In this document: positions 30,309-38,924 of the stretch, in pieces
How positions within the stretch are numbered: position 1 is the stretch's first letter
Layout: every line of letters begins with the position of its first letter
NCBI GenBank assembly: GCA_005881825.1
Contig: VBEO01000135.1
Location: forward strand, 1-43,592
Reading direction: 5' to 3'
Length of the DNA: 43,592 nucleotides
From: Chloroflexota bacterium
GTDB lineage: Bacteria; Chloroflexota; Dormibacteria; Dormibacterales; Dormibacteraceae
The notes under the pieces: model-generated
Database searches by the model: none
What the model saw: only the letters and a program-made list of their open reading frames with translations
Told to the model about the DNA's origin: nothing
Made by a program: the position numbers and the translations under genes

Positions 30309-32666
30309 TCAGCTGCCGGGCGCGACGAAGAGCCCCGAGCCCCAGGTCAGTCGAACCTCCTTGACGCGCAGGCGGAGCAGCCCGGCCGCGACCTGGGTCG
30401 GCGCCAGCGCCTGCACCAGGCGGCCCGGGTTGTTGGGGTCGTCCTGCCAGCTGCCGCCGGCCCAAGCCTGAGCCGACCAGTCCCAGACCTCGACCTTCGA
30501 GTACTGGAACTTGTCGAAGCCAACCTGGAGCCGAGATGGAGACTGCGCGGGCAGCTCGATGTCGTAGATGTCGGAGAAGCCGGCCGGGCGCTGGCCGCTG
30601 ACGCCGGCCAGGTGGATCGCGGTGAAGCGACCGAGGTCGGAATCGGCCGCCTCCATGCTGACCGGCAGCTGCCAGACCGCGGTGGCCGAGCGGGACGGGA
30701 CAGAGCCGTCGACGTCCAGCGCTCCGGGCAGGGGGTCCGTGAAGCCGACCAGGAAGGGATGGGTGCCCTGGCTGACCGCGGTGATGCCGACCGCTCGCGC
30801 GATGCGCGTCATCGCGTCCGGCGGCGCGTTGGTGCCGAAGACGGGCGCATTGGGGTTGCCCTCGAGATTGGCGGGGGTCGAGTCGACGTTGGCGGCTCCG
30901 CCCGGCGGGATCAGGCTGGCCAGCGCCGTCCGCTGCAGGCTGCCGCCCGAGATCGTGTAGAGCGCGATCCCGTGGACAGGCTGCTTGCCGGTGTTCAGGA
31001 TCCGGCCCACCACGTGGCCGCCCTGGTAGGCGAGGTGCGCTTCCACTCCGACCGGCGAGCGTCCGGCGGTGGCGGTGCCCAGGATGCGCACGCTGCCGTA
31101 GACGACGCCCTTCTCCAGGACGACCGCACGCTGGATGGGAACCACGTGCTCCTGCGCTTGCGGCAAGCCTGAGAGAGCGACGGAGCTGTCCGAGAGGTCG
31201 AAGGTGAGCGGGGCAGCCAGCCCCGGCTTGACCATCTCCAGCTCATGGTCACCGCGGCTCCGGAACACCACCTGGTGGTAGTCCACCTCGGCGGCAGCTC
31301 CGTTGGGAGCCAGGTGGAGGACCTGCAGCTCTTCGTCCTGGATGCCGCCCTGGATGTCGGTGCCCACCCAGTAGAAGGCGCCCGTGAACACCGCGGCCAG
31401 CGCGGGCGCGGTCAGCCAGAAGAGGTCCGGCCGGCCCATCCGCCGGCGCAGGAACAGGTAGTTCACCGGAGCCACCAGGAGCAGGTAGAGCAGCAGCAGA
31501 GGCCCGACCAGCCAGGGCGAGGGCAGCGCCGCGCCGCGCAGCGTGGGCAGCGCCTGCGCCACCGTGGCGTCCACGCCGGGCAGGGTGCGAGTGGTGGGCA
31601 TGGCGCCGGGGGAGTGGTCGAGCGTCCGCCCGAGCGCCTCGATCCAGGCCGGGACCGCGAGCTGGGACCCCGCGACCGGCGCGGCGGCCGGGTCGAAGGT
31701 CAGCGCGCTGATCAGGCCCCCGCCGTAGTGGCCCTCGAGCAGCAGGGGCCGGCCGGAGGGATCACTGAGGACGGCGCGGGCGCCCGGCTGCAGGTCGCCG
31801 GTGACGATCGGCGCCTGCAGGTCGTCGTTCCGGCCGGCCAGCGCCGACACGGCCGCCAGCGAGCTCACGTCCGTGCCCGTGGCGTGCAGCTGCGAGAGCT
31901 CCGGCGGCAGGCCGAGCAGCGTGCGCCGCCAATCCGAGCCGCCGGCCACCACCAGGCTGCCGCCCTGGCCTACGAAGTCGCGCAGCGCGGTGCGCTGGGC
32001 TTCCGACAGCTGGAGCGTCGGGTACTGGTCGATGATCACCGCCACGTAGCCGGCCAGGCCGGCGGCGGTGGTCGGGAAGCTCTTCAGATCCTGGTACTCG
32101 GTGACCCGCAGCAGCCAGTCGTCGAAGCGGACCGACTGGACCTGGTCGATCGGCACGGAGGAGGTGCTGAACACCGCGACCGGGACGTACAGGGAGCGGT
32201 CGACGGTTACCGGCTCCCCGACCAGCGACCCCTCGGGGTCCTGGGCGGCGGCGACCTGCGTGTAGCGGTCGGGCGCCGTGATGACGCGCGTCAGGACCTG
32301 CCGCGCGGGCACCACCACGTGGATCTCGTAGCCGGCATCGGGGGCCTCGGCGGGCAGGCGCGGGATCTGATTGGGCACCTTGGGCTGCGTCACCGCGGGC
32401 GGCGGCGTCGGCTGGCCGCCGCTGCCCAGCAGCGGATCGGCGCGGTTCAGCAGCACCACCTCGCCGCTGAAGTCCACGTCGCCGGCGTTCTTGATGGTGA
32501 CCACGTAGCGCACCCAGGACCCGCTGCCGGTCTGGACGGCGCTCAGCGCCAGCTCGGCGGGGACGGTCTCGGAGGTGGAGCGCGCGGGGCCGCCGGCCGC
32601 GTACCAGACGGCGCCGAGGACGGCTACGGCCACCACCCCGAGGACCAGGATGGCCCGGTTGCCCAT
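30309..32666 (-). CDS. Large exported/membrane protein with GATase-like domain
   Basis: 785 residues. An N-terminal anchor (about 5-25) is followed by an immunoglobulin-like stretch, then at about 205-290 a segment like a class I glutamine amidotransferase fold (GYVAVIIDQYPTLQL, ALRDFVGQGGSLVVAGG) without a visible catalytic Cys. Around 385-435 come two TM helices (GPLLLLYLLLVAPVNYLFLRR, WLTAPALAAVFTGAFYWVG), then a C-terminal beta-rich part. This order resembles conserved membrane proteins beside vWA and transglutaminase genes in MoxR loci, none of which is present. It may follow the cupin gene in one transcript (24-base gap). Function unknown. Confidence 0.7.
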   Translation of the reverse strand: MGNRAILVLGVVAVAVLGAVWYAAGGPARSTSETVPAELALSAVQTGSGSWVRYVVTIKNAGDVDFSGEVVLLNRADPLLGSGGQPTPPPAVTQPKVPNQIPRLPAEAPDAGYEIHVVVPARQVLTRVITAPDRYTQVAAAQDPEGSLVGEPVTVDRSLYVPVAVFSTSSVPIDQVQSVRFDDWLLRVTEYQDLKSFPTTAAGLAGYVAVIIDQYPTLQLSEAQRTALRDFVGQGGSLVVAGGSDWRRTLLGLPPELSQLHATGTDVSSLAAVSALAGRNDDLQAPIVTGDLQPGARAVLSDPSGRPLLLEGHYGGGLISALTFDPAAAPVAGSQLAVPAWIEALGRTLDHSPGAMPTTRTLPGVDATVAQALPTLRGAALPSPWLVGPLLLLYLLLVAPVNYLFLRRRMGRPDLFWLTAPALAAVFTGAFYWVGTDIQGGIQDEELQVLHLAPNGAAAEVDYHQVVFRSRGDHELEMVKPGLAAPLTFDLSDSSVALSGLPQAQEHVVPIQRAVVLEKGVVYGSVRILGTATAGRSPVGVEAHLAYQGGHVVGRILNTGKQPVHGIALYTISGGSLQRTALASLIPPGGAANVDSTPANLEGNPNAPVFGTNAPPDAMTRIARAVGITAVSQGTHPFLVGFTDPLPGALDVDGSVPSRSATAVWQLPVSMEAADSDLGRFTAIHLAGVSGQRPAGFSDIYDIELPAQSPSRLQVGFDKFQYSKVEVWDWSAQAWAGGSWQDDPNNPGRLVQALAPTQVAAGLLRLRVKEVRLTWGSGLFVAPGS

Positions 32667-32690
32667 GGTGCCTCGAACGCTACACCAGCG

Positions 32691-33062
32691 TCAGCCGGGT
32701 GGCTCCCCCCACTCGGTGCTGCCCAGGCTGACCGCAAGGTGCGTCATGGACTCGCCCGCGGCGGCGCCGTGCCAGTGCTCCACCCCGCCGGGGACGGTGA
32801 CCACGTCACCGGCGCGGAGCGCGCTCTCCGGCTGCCCGCGCACCTGGGTGCGGCCGGCGCCCTCGACCACGTGCAGGATCTGCCCACCCGCGTGCGCGTG
32901 CCAGTGGGTACGGGCTCCGTCTTTGAAGCCCACCAGGTACACGCGGACGGGGTGGGCTTCATCGGTCTCGTTGACGACAAGCTGGGTGACCGCGCCCGTG
33001 AAGTGCGCGCGATCCGCTTCGCGGCCCTGGCCGGCGGCCTCCTGGCGGCTCCATCTCTTCAT
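32691..33062 (-). CDS. Small cupin-domain protein
   Basis: 123 residues. The cupin metal site is visible: THWHAHAGGQILHVVEGAG supplies a cluster of His, and GDVVTVPGGVEHWHG the last one; the usual Glu of motif 1 is replaced by Gln. Likely a mono-cupin that binds a metal and a small organic ligand. ATG 33062 or 33071 may be the start; the opposite-strand DUF1206 gene begins within 20 bases of either. No ribosome-binding site is present. Confidence 0.8.
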   Translation of the reverse strand: MKRWSRQEAAGQGREADRAHFTGAVTQLVVNETDEAHPVRVYLVGFKDGARTHWHAHAGGQILHVVEGAGRTQVRGQPESALRAGDVVTVPGGVEHWHGAAAGESMTHLAVSLGSTEWGEPPG

Positions 33063-33081
33063 GCAGTCCATGATGAATCCG

Positions 33082-33960
33082 ATGGCCAGCAGGACCCAGA
33101 AACGAACCCGGCGGGCCGTGCGCAAGGCCGGCCGCGAGGCCAAGGATGCCGTCAGCAACCCGATCCTGGAGTTCGGCGAGCGGTACGGGTACGTGGTGCG
33201 CGGGTTCCTGTACGGGGCCATGGGCGTGATCGCGCTGCTGCTGGCGCTGGGGCGCGTCTCCCACGCGGCCGACCAGAAGGGCGCCCTGCACTACTTCGTG
33301 AACAACTCGTTGGGTTCGCTGATCCTGGGCTTGGTGGCCGTCGGCCTGGTGCCCTATTCGGTGTGGGGATTCGTGCGGGCGGTGTACGACCCGCTGGGGC
33401 GAGGCAAGGAGCCCCCGGCGCTGGTCGCGCGGTTGGGCTTCCTGTGGAGCGGCCTCGCCTATGCCGCACTGCTGCTGGCGGTGGTCCAGGTGCTGCTGGG
33501 AGCCCGGGACGCGCTCGAGCACGACTCGGTGGAGGGCATCGTGGGCCGGGTGCTGGCAGAGCCGATGGGACGCGTGGCCACCGGGGTGGCGGGGGTGGTG
33601 GCGATCGCCGCCGGTCTGGGCCAGTTCGTGGACGCCTGGCGCGCGGGTTTTGCGCGGGACCTGAAGAAGGGGGCGATGACGAAGGAGGAGTACGCCACGG
33701 CCATCTTCCTGGGACGCATGGGCATGGTCAGCCGCGGCGTCATCTTCACGATGACAGGCTGGTTCATCCTGTCCGCGGCCTGGCTGGACGAGCCCAGCCG
33801 CGCTCGGGGCTTCGGTGCCGCCTTCGACGCGCTGCTGAAGGAGCCCTTCGGGCATTTCCTGGTCTTCTTGGTGGGGCTGGGCCTGATGGCGCTGGCCGTC
33901 CACTCCTTCGCCTACGCCCGCTGGGTGCGCACCCTGTCCGAGAAGCCCCGCCGCAAGTAG
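33082..33960 (+). CDS. DUF1206 integral membrane protein
   Basis: 292 residues. A basic leader (MASRTQKRTRRAVRKAG) precedes three repeats of a TM hairpin: RYGYVVRGFLYGAMGVIALL, RLGFLWSGLAYAALLLAVV and RMGMVSRGVIFTMTGWFI each open with an R/Y-G pattern, typical of DUF1206. Function of the family is unknown. Start candidates also lie at 33061, 33070 and 33073; 33082 is chosen to leave some room for the cupin gene. A hairpin repeat follows the stop directly. Confidence 0.8.
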   Translation: MASRTQKRTRRAVRKAGREAKDAVSNPILEFGERYGYVVRGFLYGAMGVIALLLALGRVSHAADQKGALHYFVNNSLGSLILGLVAVGLVPYSVWGFVRAVYDPLGRGKEPPALVARLGFLWSGLAYAALLLAVVQVLLGARDALEHDSVEGIVGRVLAEPMGRVATGVAGVVAIAAGLGQFVDAWRAGFARDLKKGAMTKEEYATAIFLGRMGMVSRGVIFTMTGWFILSAAWLDEPSRARGFGAAFDALLKEPFGHFLVFLVGLGLMALAVHSFAYARWVRTLSEKPRRK

Positions 33961-34021
33961 GCCGAGCGCCGGCGCCGGAACTGTTTTCGGGCCGCAAAAG
34001 CGTTCCGCCGCCGGCGCTCGG
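33961..34021. terminator. Inverted pair of intergenic repeats (copies C and D), likely bidirectional terminator
   Basis: Copy C (33962-33993) reads on the minus strand and copy D (33989-34021) on the plus strand. Together they form an arm GCCGAGCGCCGGCG facing CGCCGGCGCTCGGC, with inner pairs CGGAAC/GTTCCG and TTTT/AAAA. The loop is very small and the stem exceeds 25 pairs with a few mismatches. It sits exactly between two converging genes. Copy C is nearly the same as copy B at 23371-23403. Confidence 0.7.
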
Positions 34022-34037
34022 CGGCTTGCCAACCCCT

Positions 34038-34709
34038 TCAGGCGGTGGCGACGGGGCGGCGGCGGTCGCGCCAGCGCGACCAGACGACGTCGGGGGAGGG
34101 CAGCCAGCGCTCCGGGAGCCAGAGCACGAAGGCCGACCAGCCCAGGCCCAGCAGGAAGCCGCCCAGAACGTCGCTGGGCCAGTGGACGCCGATCCAGACC
34201 CGCCCCAGGCAGGCGACCACCACCAGGCACCCGGCCAGCGCCCAGGCCACGCCTCGCAGCCGGGGATGCAGGCGCGGGGTCACGGCCGCGGCCAGCATGA
34301 AGGCCAGCCAGGTGAAGAACACCGCGTGGCCCGAGGGATAGGAGTACCCGTTGGCGGGCGTCAGGATGTGCACCAGGTCCGGCGTGGGGCGGTGGCGGCC
34401 GATGGTGTCTTTGAAGAGCTGGTCCAGCAGGGAGCCCACGGAGCCGATCAGCATCAGCCATCCCGCGCGCCGCTCCCACAGGAACATCAGCGCGCAGACC
34501 ACCAGGCCGAGCAGCGTCTGGTAGACGCCCGCCGTGAAGTTGGTCGCGTCCATCAGGTAGGCCAGCGGACCCCACTGGACCGACTGCACCGCCAGCTCGA
34601 CGGGGACGTCGAAGGGGAGCAGCGGCTGGGTCAGCACGAAGTAGGTGTCGATCCCGAACAGGACCGCGGTCACCCCGGCGACCACGCCCAAGGCCTGCCG
34701 AACCGTCAT
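34038..34709 (-). CDS. PAP2-superfamily membrane phosphatase
   Basis: 223 residues with about six TM helices. The three phosphatase motifs are complete: KDTIGRHRP, YPSGHAVF and GRVWIGVHWPSDV, with His as nucleophile and acid. It likely hydrolyses lipid phosphates such as undecaprenyl pyrophosphate or phosphatidic acid at the outer face of the membrane. The ATG overlaps the stop of its paralogue as ATGA. Confidence 0.88.
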   Translation of the reverse strand: MTVRQALGVVAGVTAVLFGIDTYFVLTQPLLPFDVPVELAVQSVQWGPLAYLMDATNFTAGVYQTLLGLVVCALMFLWERRAGWLMLIGSVGSLLDQLFKDTIGRHRPTPDLVHILTPANGYSYPSGHAVFFTWLAFMLAAAVTPRLHPRLRGVAWALAGCLVVVACLGRVWIGVHWPSDVLGGFLLGLGWSAFVLWLPERWLPSPDVVWSRWRDRRRPVATA

Positions 34710-35359
34710 CGGGGCGGCTCCAGCACGGGGTCGGACAGCCGCCGCACCGAGAGCACCAGCGCGGTCCAGCCAACGCCGATCGCCAGCCCCCCGATCACGT
34801 CGCTGGGCCAGTGCGTGCCCTCTTCCACGCGGCTGATGCAGACCGTCACCACCACCAAGCACACGACAACCCAGCCCGCCGTGAAAAGCGCCCGGTTCAG
34901 AAAACGACGCCCGAGGCAGAGCAGGAGCAGCGAGCACCAGGCGGTGTAGAAGGCGGCGTGGCCGCTGGGATATCCGTAGCCGGGCGTCTGCACCAGCACG
35001 TGCACCAGCTGCGCGTCGGGCCGCGGCCGGTGCACGACCGCGCTGGTCCCGGCGTAGATCGCGCCCTCCAGCATGCCGGCGGCCATCAGCAGCCAGCCGC
35101 GGCGGTTGAGGATGAAGACCACCACCACCGCTATGGCGGCCATCAGCACCTGCAGATAGCCGCCGAGGAAGGTGAAGAGCTCGAACGTGTCGCCGTAGAG
35201 GCCCCAGTCGACGTGCTGCACGGCATGGGTCAGCGGCGGGTCGAAGGGCAGGTATTTGGCGGTCAGGGCCAGCACGGTGTCAGCGGCCACCACCACACCC
35301 ATGGCCGCCGCGAGCGCCAGCAGCCGAGGCCGGAACGACCTATTGCGTTCCAGGCTCAT
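34706..35359 (-). CDS. PAP2-superfamily membrane phosphatase, motif 1 degenerate
   Basis: 217 residues, with the same TM layout as its downstream neighbour; the pair is a tandem duplication. Motif 2 (YPSGHAAF) and motif 3 (SRVEEGTHWPSDV) are present. In motif 1 the Lys is replaced: GTSAVVHRPRP has Gly where KxxxxxxRP requires Lys, so activity or substrate may differ. The ATG overlaps the end of the dehydrogenase fragment by 20 bases. Confidence 0.85.
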   Translation of the reverse strand: MSLERNRSFRPRLLALAAAMGVVVAADTVLALTAKYLPFDPPLTHAVQHVDWGLYGDTFELFTFLGGYLQVLMAAIAVVVVFILNRRGWLLMAAGMLEGAIYAGTSAVVHRPRPDAQLVHVLVQTPGYGYPSGHAAFYTAWCSLLLLCLGRRFLNRALFTAGWVVVCLVVVTVCISRVEEGTHWPSDVIGGLAIGVGWTALVLSVRRLSDPVLEPPR

Positions 35360-35792
35360 CCCCGGAGGCCACCCAGCGGCCGCCTCCCTGCTGCGCGACC
35401 AGCTCGTCGGCGGCGCCCGGACCCCAGGATCCGCGCACGTAGGTTTCCGGGTGCCCGGAGGCCTCCCAGGCCTTGATCAGGGGATCCACGATCTCCCAGG
35501 AGCGCTCGATCTCCTTGCCGCCCGGGAACATGGTGTGGCCGCCGGCCAGCACCTCCAGGAGCACGTTCTCGTAGGCGTCCGGCAGCGGGTGCCGGGTGAA
35601 CGACTTGTATTCCAGCTTCAGGCCCGCGGGCACCATCTCGAAGCGGGTGCCTGGGCGCTTGGCGCCGATCCGCAACAGCACCCCCTCGTCGGGCTGGATG
35701 CGCAGGACGATGAGCGTCGGGATCCCGGGCTGGCGCTGGCCGCCGATGCGCAGGTGGGGCGCGTCCCGATAACGCACGACCACCTCGGTCAC
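35340..35792 (-). CDS. zwf: Glucose-6-phosphate dehydrogenase, C-terminal fragment
   Basis: 150 residues that match the C-terminal third of Zwf (VTEVVVRYRDAPHL, LIVLRIQPDEGVLLRIGAK, FEMVPAGLKLEY, DAYENVLLEVLAG, WEIVDPLIKAWE). The GTG overlaps the stop of the N-terminal fragment as GTGA. Between the two pieces the conserved block that normally holds DNWRWxGVPFxxRxGK is missing, together with the frame. The split gene is therefore probably inactive, unless the sequence has an assembly deletion. Confidence 0.75.
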   Translation of the reverse strand: MTEVVVRYRDAPHLRIGGQRQPGIPTLIVLRIQPDEGVLLRIGAKRPGTRFEMVPAGLKLEYKSFTRHPLPDAYENVLLEVLAGGHTMFPGGKEIERSWEIVDPLIKAWEASGHPETYVRGSWGPGAADELVAQQGGGRWVASGDEPGTQ

Positions 35793-36691
35793 CGACCGGC
35801 CGCCGCGTAGGTCTCGCGGCGGGAGCGCGGGGCCACGCCCTGGGCCTCCAGGTAGCCCTCGTACTGGCCGCGCACGGCCAGCGCTGGGTCGATCGGCTGC
35901 ACGGCGCGCAGAGCTTCCAGCTTGGCCTTGCGGATGTCGACCGGGTCGAAGGTCGTGGGTGCGTCCATGACCGTCAGCGCCAGCACCTGCAGGACGTGGT
36001 TCTGGACCATGTCGCGAACCGCGCCGCTGTGGTCGTAGTAGCCCGCCCGGCTCCCGATGTCGCCCGCTTCGGCGGCCGTGATCTGGATCGAGTGGATCAT
36101 GGTCCGGTCCCAGTTGGGCTCGAAGAGCGAGTTCGAGAACCGGAAGGCGAGCACGTTCTGGACGGTGTCCTTGGCCAGGTAGTGGTCGATCCGGAAGACC
36201 TGGTTCTCGGCGAAGCTCTCCGCCAGCTGCTGGTTCAGCTTGCGGGCGCTCTCCAAGTCGGTCCCGAGCGGCTTCTCCACCACCACCCGCCGCCAGTGGT
36301 CGCCCTTGCGGCTCAGGCCCAAGGACGCCAGCGACTGCACGATGGGATCGAAGGCGACCGGCGGCGTGGCCAGGTAGAAGACGACCGGTCCGTCGTCGCC
36401 GATCTCCTGGCGCAGAGAGGCGTAGGTATCAGGTGCGTCGTAGTCGAGGCGGTACCAGAGCGCGCTATCGGCCAGCGCGCGGTCGCCGGTGGCGTCGGCG
36501 ACCAGGTTCTGCCAGCCGCCGTCGGGCTGGTCGGAGCGTCCGGCCCCGATCAGGCGCAGGCGCTCCCCGGTCGCTGCCACACCGCGCAGCGCGGGCAGGA
36601 TCTTGTTGCGCGTGAGGTCGCCCGAAGCTCCGAAGATCACGATGTCCGTCGGCCCAGAAGCGCGCGGCACTGTCCATATGATGCGTGGCAT
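35789..36691 (-). CDS. zwf: Glucose-6-phosphate dehydrogenase, N-terminal fragment
   Basis: 300 residues. The NADP site DIVIFGASGDLTRNKILPAL is near the start, then VVFYLATPPVAF, VVVEKPLGTDLESA, the catalytic RIDHYLAKDTVQN, and IQITAAEAGDIGSRAGYYD. It ends in SRRETYAAAGR just where intact enzymes continue into the segment before the G6P lysines. Zwf oxidises glucose 6-phosphate to 6-phosphogluconolactone. The ATG at 36691 shares a CATG with the divergent molybdenum hydroxylase ATG. Confidence 0.8.
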   Translation of the reverse strand: MPRIIWTVPRASGPTDIVIFGASGDLTRNKILPALRGVAATGERLRLIGAGRSDQPDGGWQNLVADATGDRALADSALWYRLDYDAPDTYASLRQEIGDDGPVVFYLATPPVAFDPIVQSLASLGLSRKGDHWRRVVVEKPLGTDLESARKLNQQLAESFAENQVFRIDHYLAKDTVQNVLAFRFSNSLFEPNWDRTMIHSIQITAAEAGDIGSRAGYYDHSGAVRDMVQNHVLQVLALTVMDAPTTFDPVDIRKAKLEALRAVQPIDPALAVRGQYEGYLEAQGVAPRSRRETYAAAGR

Positions 36692-38924
36692 GGCTGTGGT
36701 GGGGAGCCCGCGTCGGCGGCTGGAAGGGCGCGCCAAGGTGACCGGCGCGGTGGCCTTCACGGCCGACCTGCCGATCGCGGGCGCCGCCCACGCCCGGCTG
36801 GTCCTCAGCCCCTACCCGGCGGCGCGCATCACCGGCTATGACCTGGACGGCGCGCGCGCCATTCCGGGCGTGCTCGCGGTGGTCACCGGCGCCGACCTGC
36901 CCGAGCTGCCAGGGGTGCCCGGCGCCGACCTGCCACTGGCGCGAGGCCGGGTCTTCTTCGCCGGGCAGCCGGTGGTGGCGGTGGTCGGCGAGACCGAGGC
37001 GGCCGCCGCGGACGGGGCCGCCCAGATCCAGGTCGACTACGAGGCCCTGCCGGCGGTCTTCGACCCCTTGGAAGCCGTGGCCGAGGGGGCGCCCAGGGTC
37101 CTGGGCGAGAGCGAGATGGGCCTCGACGACGCCGGCGCTCACGGCACCAACGTGGCGGTCGCCGAGGTCGCCGACCGCCACCACAACGTCAGCGGGCAGG
37201 TGTTCTTCAAGCAGGGCGACATCGACGCGGCACTGGCCGGCTCGGCACAGGTGGTGAAGGGACGGTGGACGCTGGCCTCGGTGCACCAGGGCTTCCTGGA
37301 GACCCACGTCAGCGCGGCCCGCTCGGAGCCCGACGGCACGCTCACGATCTGGACCAGCACCCAGGGCGGCTTCTTCACGCGCAAGGAGACGGCGCGCGTC
37401 CTGGGGCTCCCCCTCAGCCGGATCCGGGTGGTCGCGATGCCGGTGGGTGGCGGCTTCGGCGGCAAGATCTGCCTGCTGGAGCCGCTGGTGGGGGCGCTGG
37501 CGCGGCTCACCGGCCGCGCCGTGCGCTGCCAGCTGACGCGCCACGAGGAGTTCCTGATGGGACGCGCCGCGCCGGGCGCCGTCGTCGACCTGGAGCTGGG
37601 CGCCGATGCGGAGGGGCGTCTGACCGGGCTTCGCTCCAAGGTCTGGTTCGACAACGGCGCGGGCGCGGGCGGCCTGGCCGGCCTGGCCGGCCTCATGCTC
37701 TGCGGCGCCTACCGGCTGGCGGCTTACGACTTCGCGGGCTACGACGTGGCCACCACCAAGACGCCGGTCGGCGCCTACCGGGCGCCGGGGGCGCCCCAGG
37801 CCTTCTTCGGGCTGGAGTGCGCCGTCGACGAGCTGGCTGAGCGCCTGGGCCAGGACCCGATCGAGTTCCGCCTGCGCAACGCCGCCCGAGAGGGCGATCC
37901 CCGCCCTGACGGGACGGCCTGGCCGCGGGTCGGGCTGGTCGAGTGCCTGGAAAGCGCGCGCCGGCATCCGCTCTACGGCCAGGCCAACGTGGGCGTGGCG
38001 GTCGGGGCCTGGGGCGGCGGCCGCGAGCCGGCGGCGGCCGCCTGCCGGGTCGAGCCCGACGGCACCCTGGCGTTACACGTCGGCTACGTCGACATCAGCG
38101 GCACCGACACCACCATGGCCATGATCGCGGCGGACGCGTTCGGCGTGCCGCTGGAGAAAGTGCGCGTGGAGACCAGCGACACCAGCACCGCGCCCTACGC
38201 GGGCATGGCCGGCGGCTCCAAGACCGTCTACACGGTGGGTCCGGCCGTCCAGCAGGCCGCCGTGGAAGCCCGCAGGCAGCTGCTCGAGATCGCGGGTGCC
38301 GAGCTGGAGGCGGCGCCAGAGGACCTGGTGATCGAGGACGGCCACGTCCAGGTCAGCGGGGTGCCCAGCCGGCGCCTGGAGGTCGGCCACCTGGCCGGCC
38401 TGGCCGCGCAGTTCGGCGGCAAGTACCCGCCGGTCCTGGGCCAGGGCCGGGCCGCGGTCACCCAGCAGTCGCCGATGTTCACGGTGCACCTCTGCCAGGT
38501 GGAGGCCGATCCGGATACCGGCAGCTGGCGGGTCAAGGCCTACGCCGCCATCCAGGACGTGGGCAGGGCCATCAACCCGCCCGAGGTGGTGGGCCAGGTC
38601 CATGGCGGCGTCCTCCAGAGCCTGGGCCGCGCACTGGGCGAGGCCATGGACTACGAGGAGGGCGTCCTGCGCTCGGCCAGCTTCCTGGACTACGAGCTGC
38701 CGGCCATCGACCAGGCGCCGGAGATCGCGGTCGAGCTGATCGAGATCCCCTCGCCCTACGGACCGTACGGCGCCAAGGGCGTCGGCGAACCCCCGGCGGT
38801 GCCCGGTCCCGCGGCCGCCGCCAACGCGCTGCGACGGGCGACCGGCTGGCGTCCGCAAAACCTGCCGGTGAGCTGGGAGCAGCTCACTCGAGAAGCCAGG
38901 AGGCCGGCTCCCGTGGCCACCTGA
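36690..38924 (+). CDS. Xanthine dehydrogenase-family molybdopterin-binding (large) subunit
   Basis: 744 residues. It opens with the hammerhead region (RRLEGRAKVTGAVAFTADL). Molybdopterin contacts follow: GGGFGGK, the RAPGAPQAFF segment, and the active-site Glu in AKGVGEPPAVP. The AYRAPG reading excludes form I CO dehydrogenase (AYxCSFR). Such subunits hydroxylate aldehydes, purines or heterocycles with [2Fe-2S] and FAD subunits, neither of which is in this window, so it is an orphan or uses partners elsewhere. The stop overlaps the start of the kinase gene by one base (TGATG). Confidence 0.88.
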   Translation: MAVVGSPRRRLEGRAKVTGAVAFTADLPIAGAAHARLVLSPYPAARITGYDLDGARAIPGVLAVVTGADLPELPGVPGADLPLARGRVFFAGQPVVAVVGETEAAAADGAAQIQVDYEALPAVFDPLEAVAEGAPRVLGESEMGLDDAGAHGTNVAVAEVADRHHNVSGQVFFKQGDIDAALAGSAQVVKGRWTLASVHQGFLETHVSAARSEPDGTLTIWTSTQGGFFTRKETARVLGLPLSRIRVVAMPVGGGFGGKICLLEPLVGALARLTGRAVRCQLTRHEEFLMGRAAPGAVVDLELGADAEGRLTGLRSKVWFDNGAGAGGLAGLAGLMLCGAYRLAAYDFAGYDVATTKTPVGAYRAPGAPQAFFGLECAVDELAERLGQDPIEFRLRNAAREGDPRPDGTAWPRVGLVECLESARRHPLYGQANVGVAVGAWGGGREPAAAACRVEPDGTLALHVGYVDISGTDTTMAMIAADAFGVPLEKVRVETSDTSTAPYAGMAGGSKTVYTVGPAVQQAAVEARRQLLEIAGAELEAAPEDLVIEDGHVQVSGVPSRRLEVGHLAGLAAQFGGKYPPVLGQGRAAVTQQSPMFTVHLCQVEADPDTGSWRVKAYAAIQDVGRAINPPEVVGQVHGGVLQSLGRALGEAMDYEEGVLRSASFLDYELPAIDQAPEIAVELIEIPSPYGPYGAKGVGEPPAVPGPAAAANALRRATGWRPQNLPVSWEQLTREARRPAPVAT

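Noticed and set aside
31245..34949. Very long plus-strand open frame of over 1,200 codons
   Set aside because: It runs antisense to the 785-residue protein and the cupin, crosses DUF1206 in another frame, and has Arg/Gly/Gln-rich composition with no domain. Such frames are common at this GC content.
36690..38924. Aerobic CO dehydrogenase large subunit
   Set aside because: The active-site loop reads AYRAPG rather than AYxCSFR, and no CoxS or CoxM gene is present.
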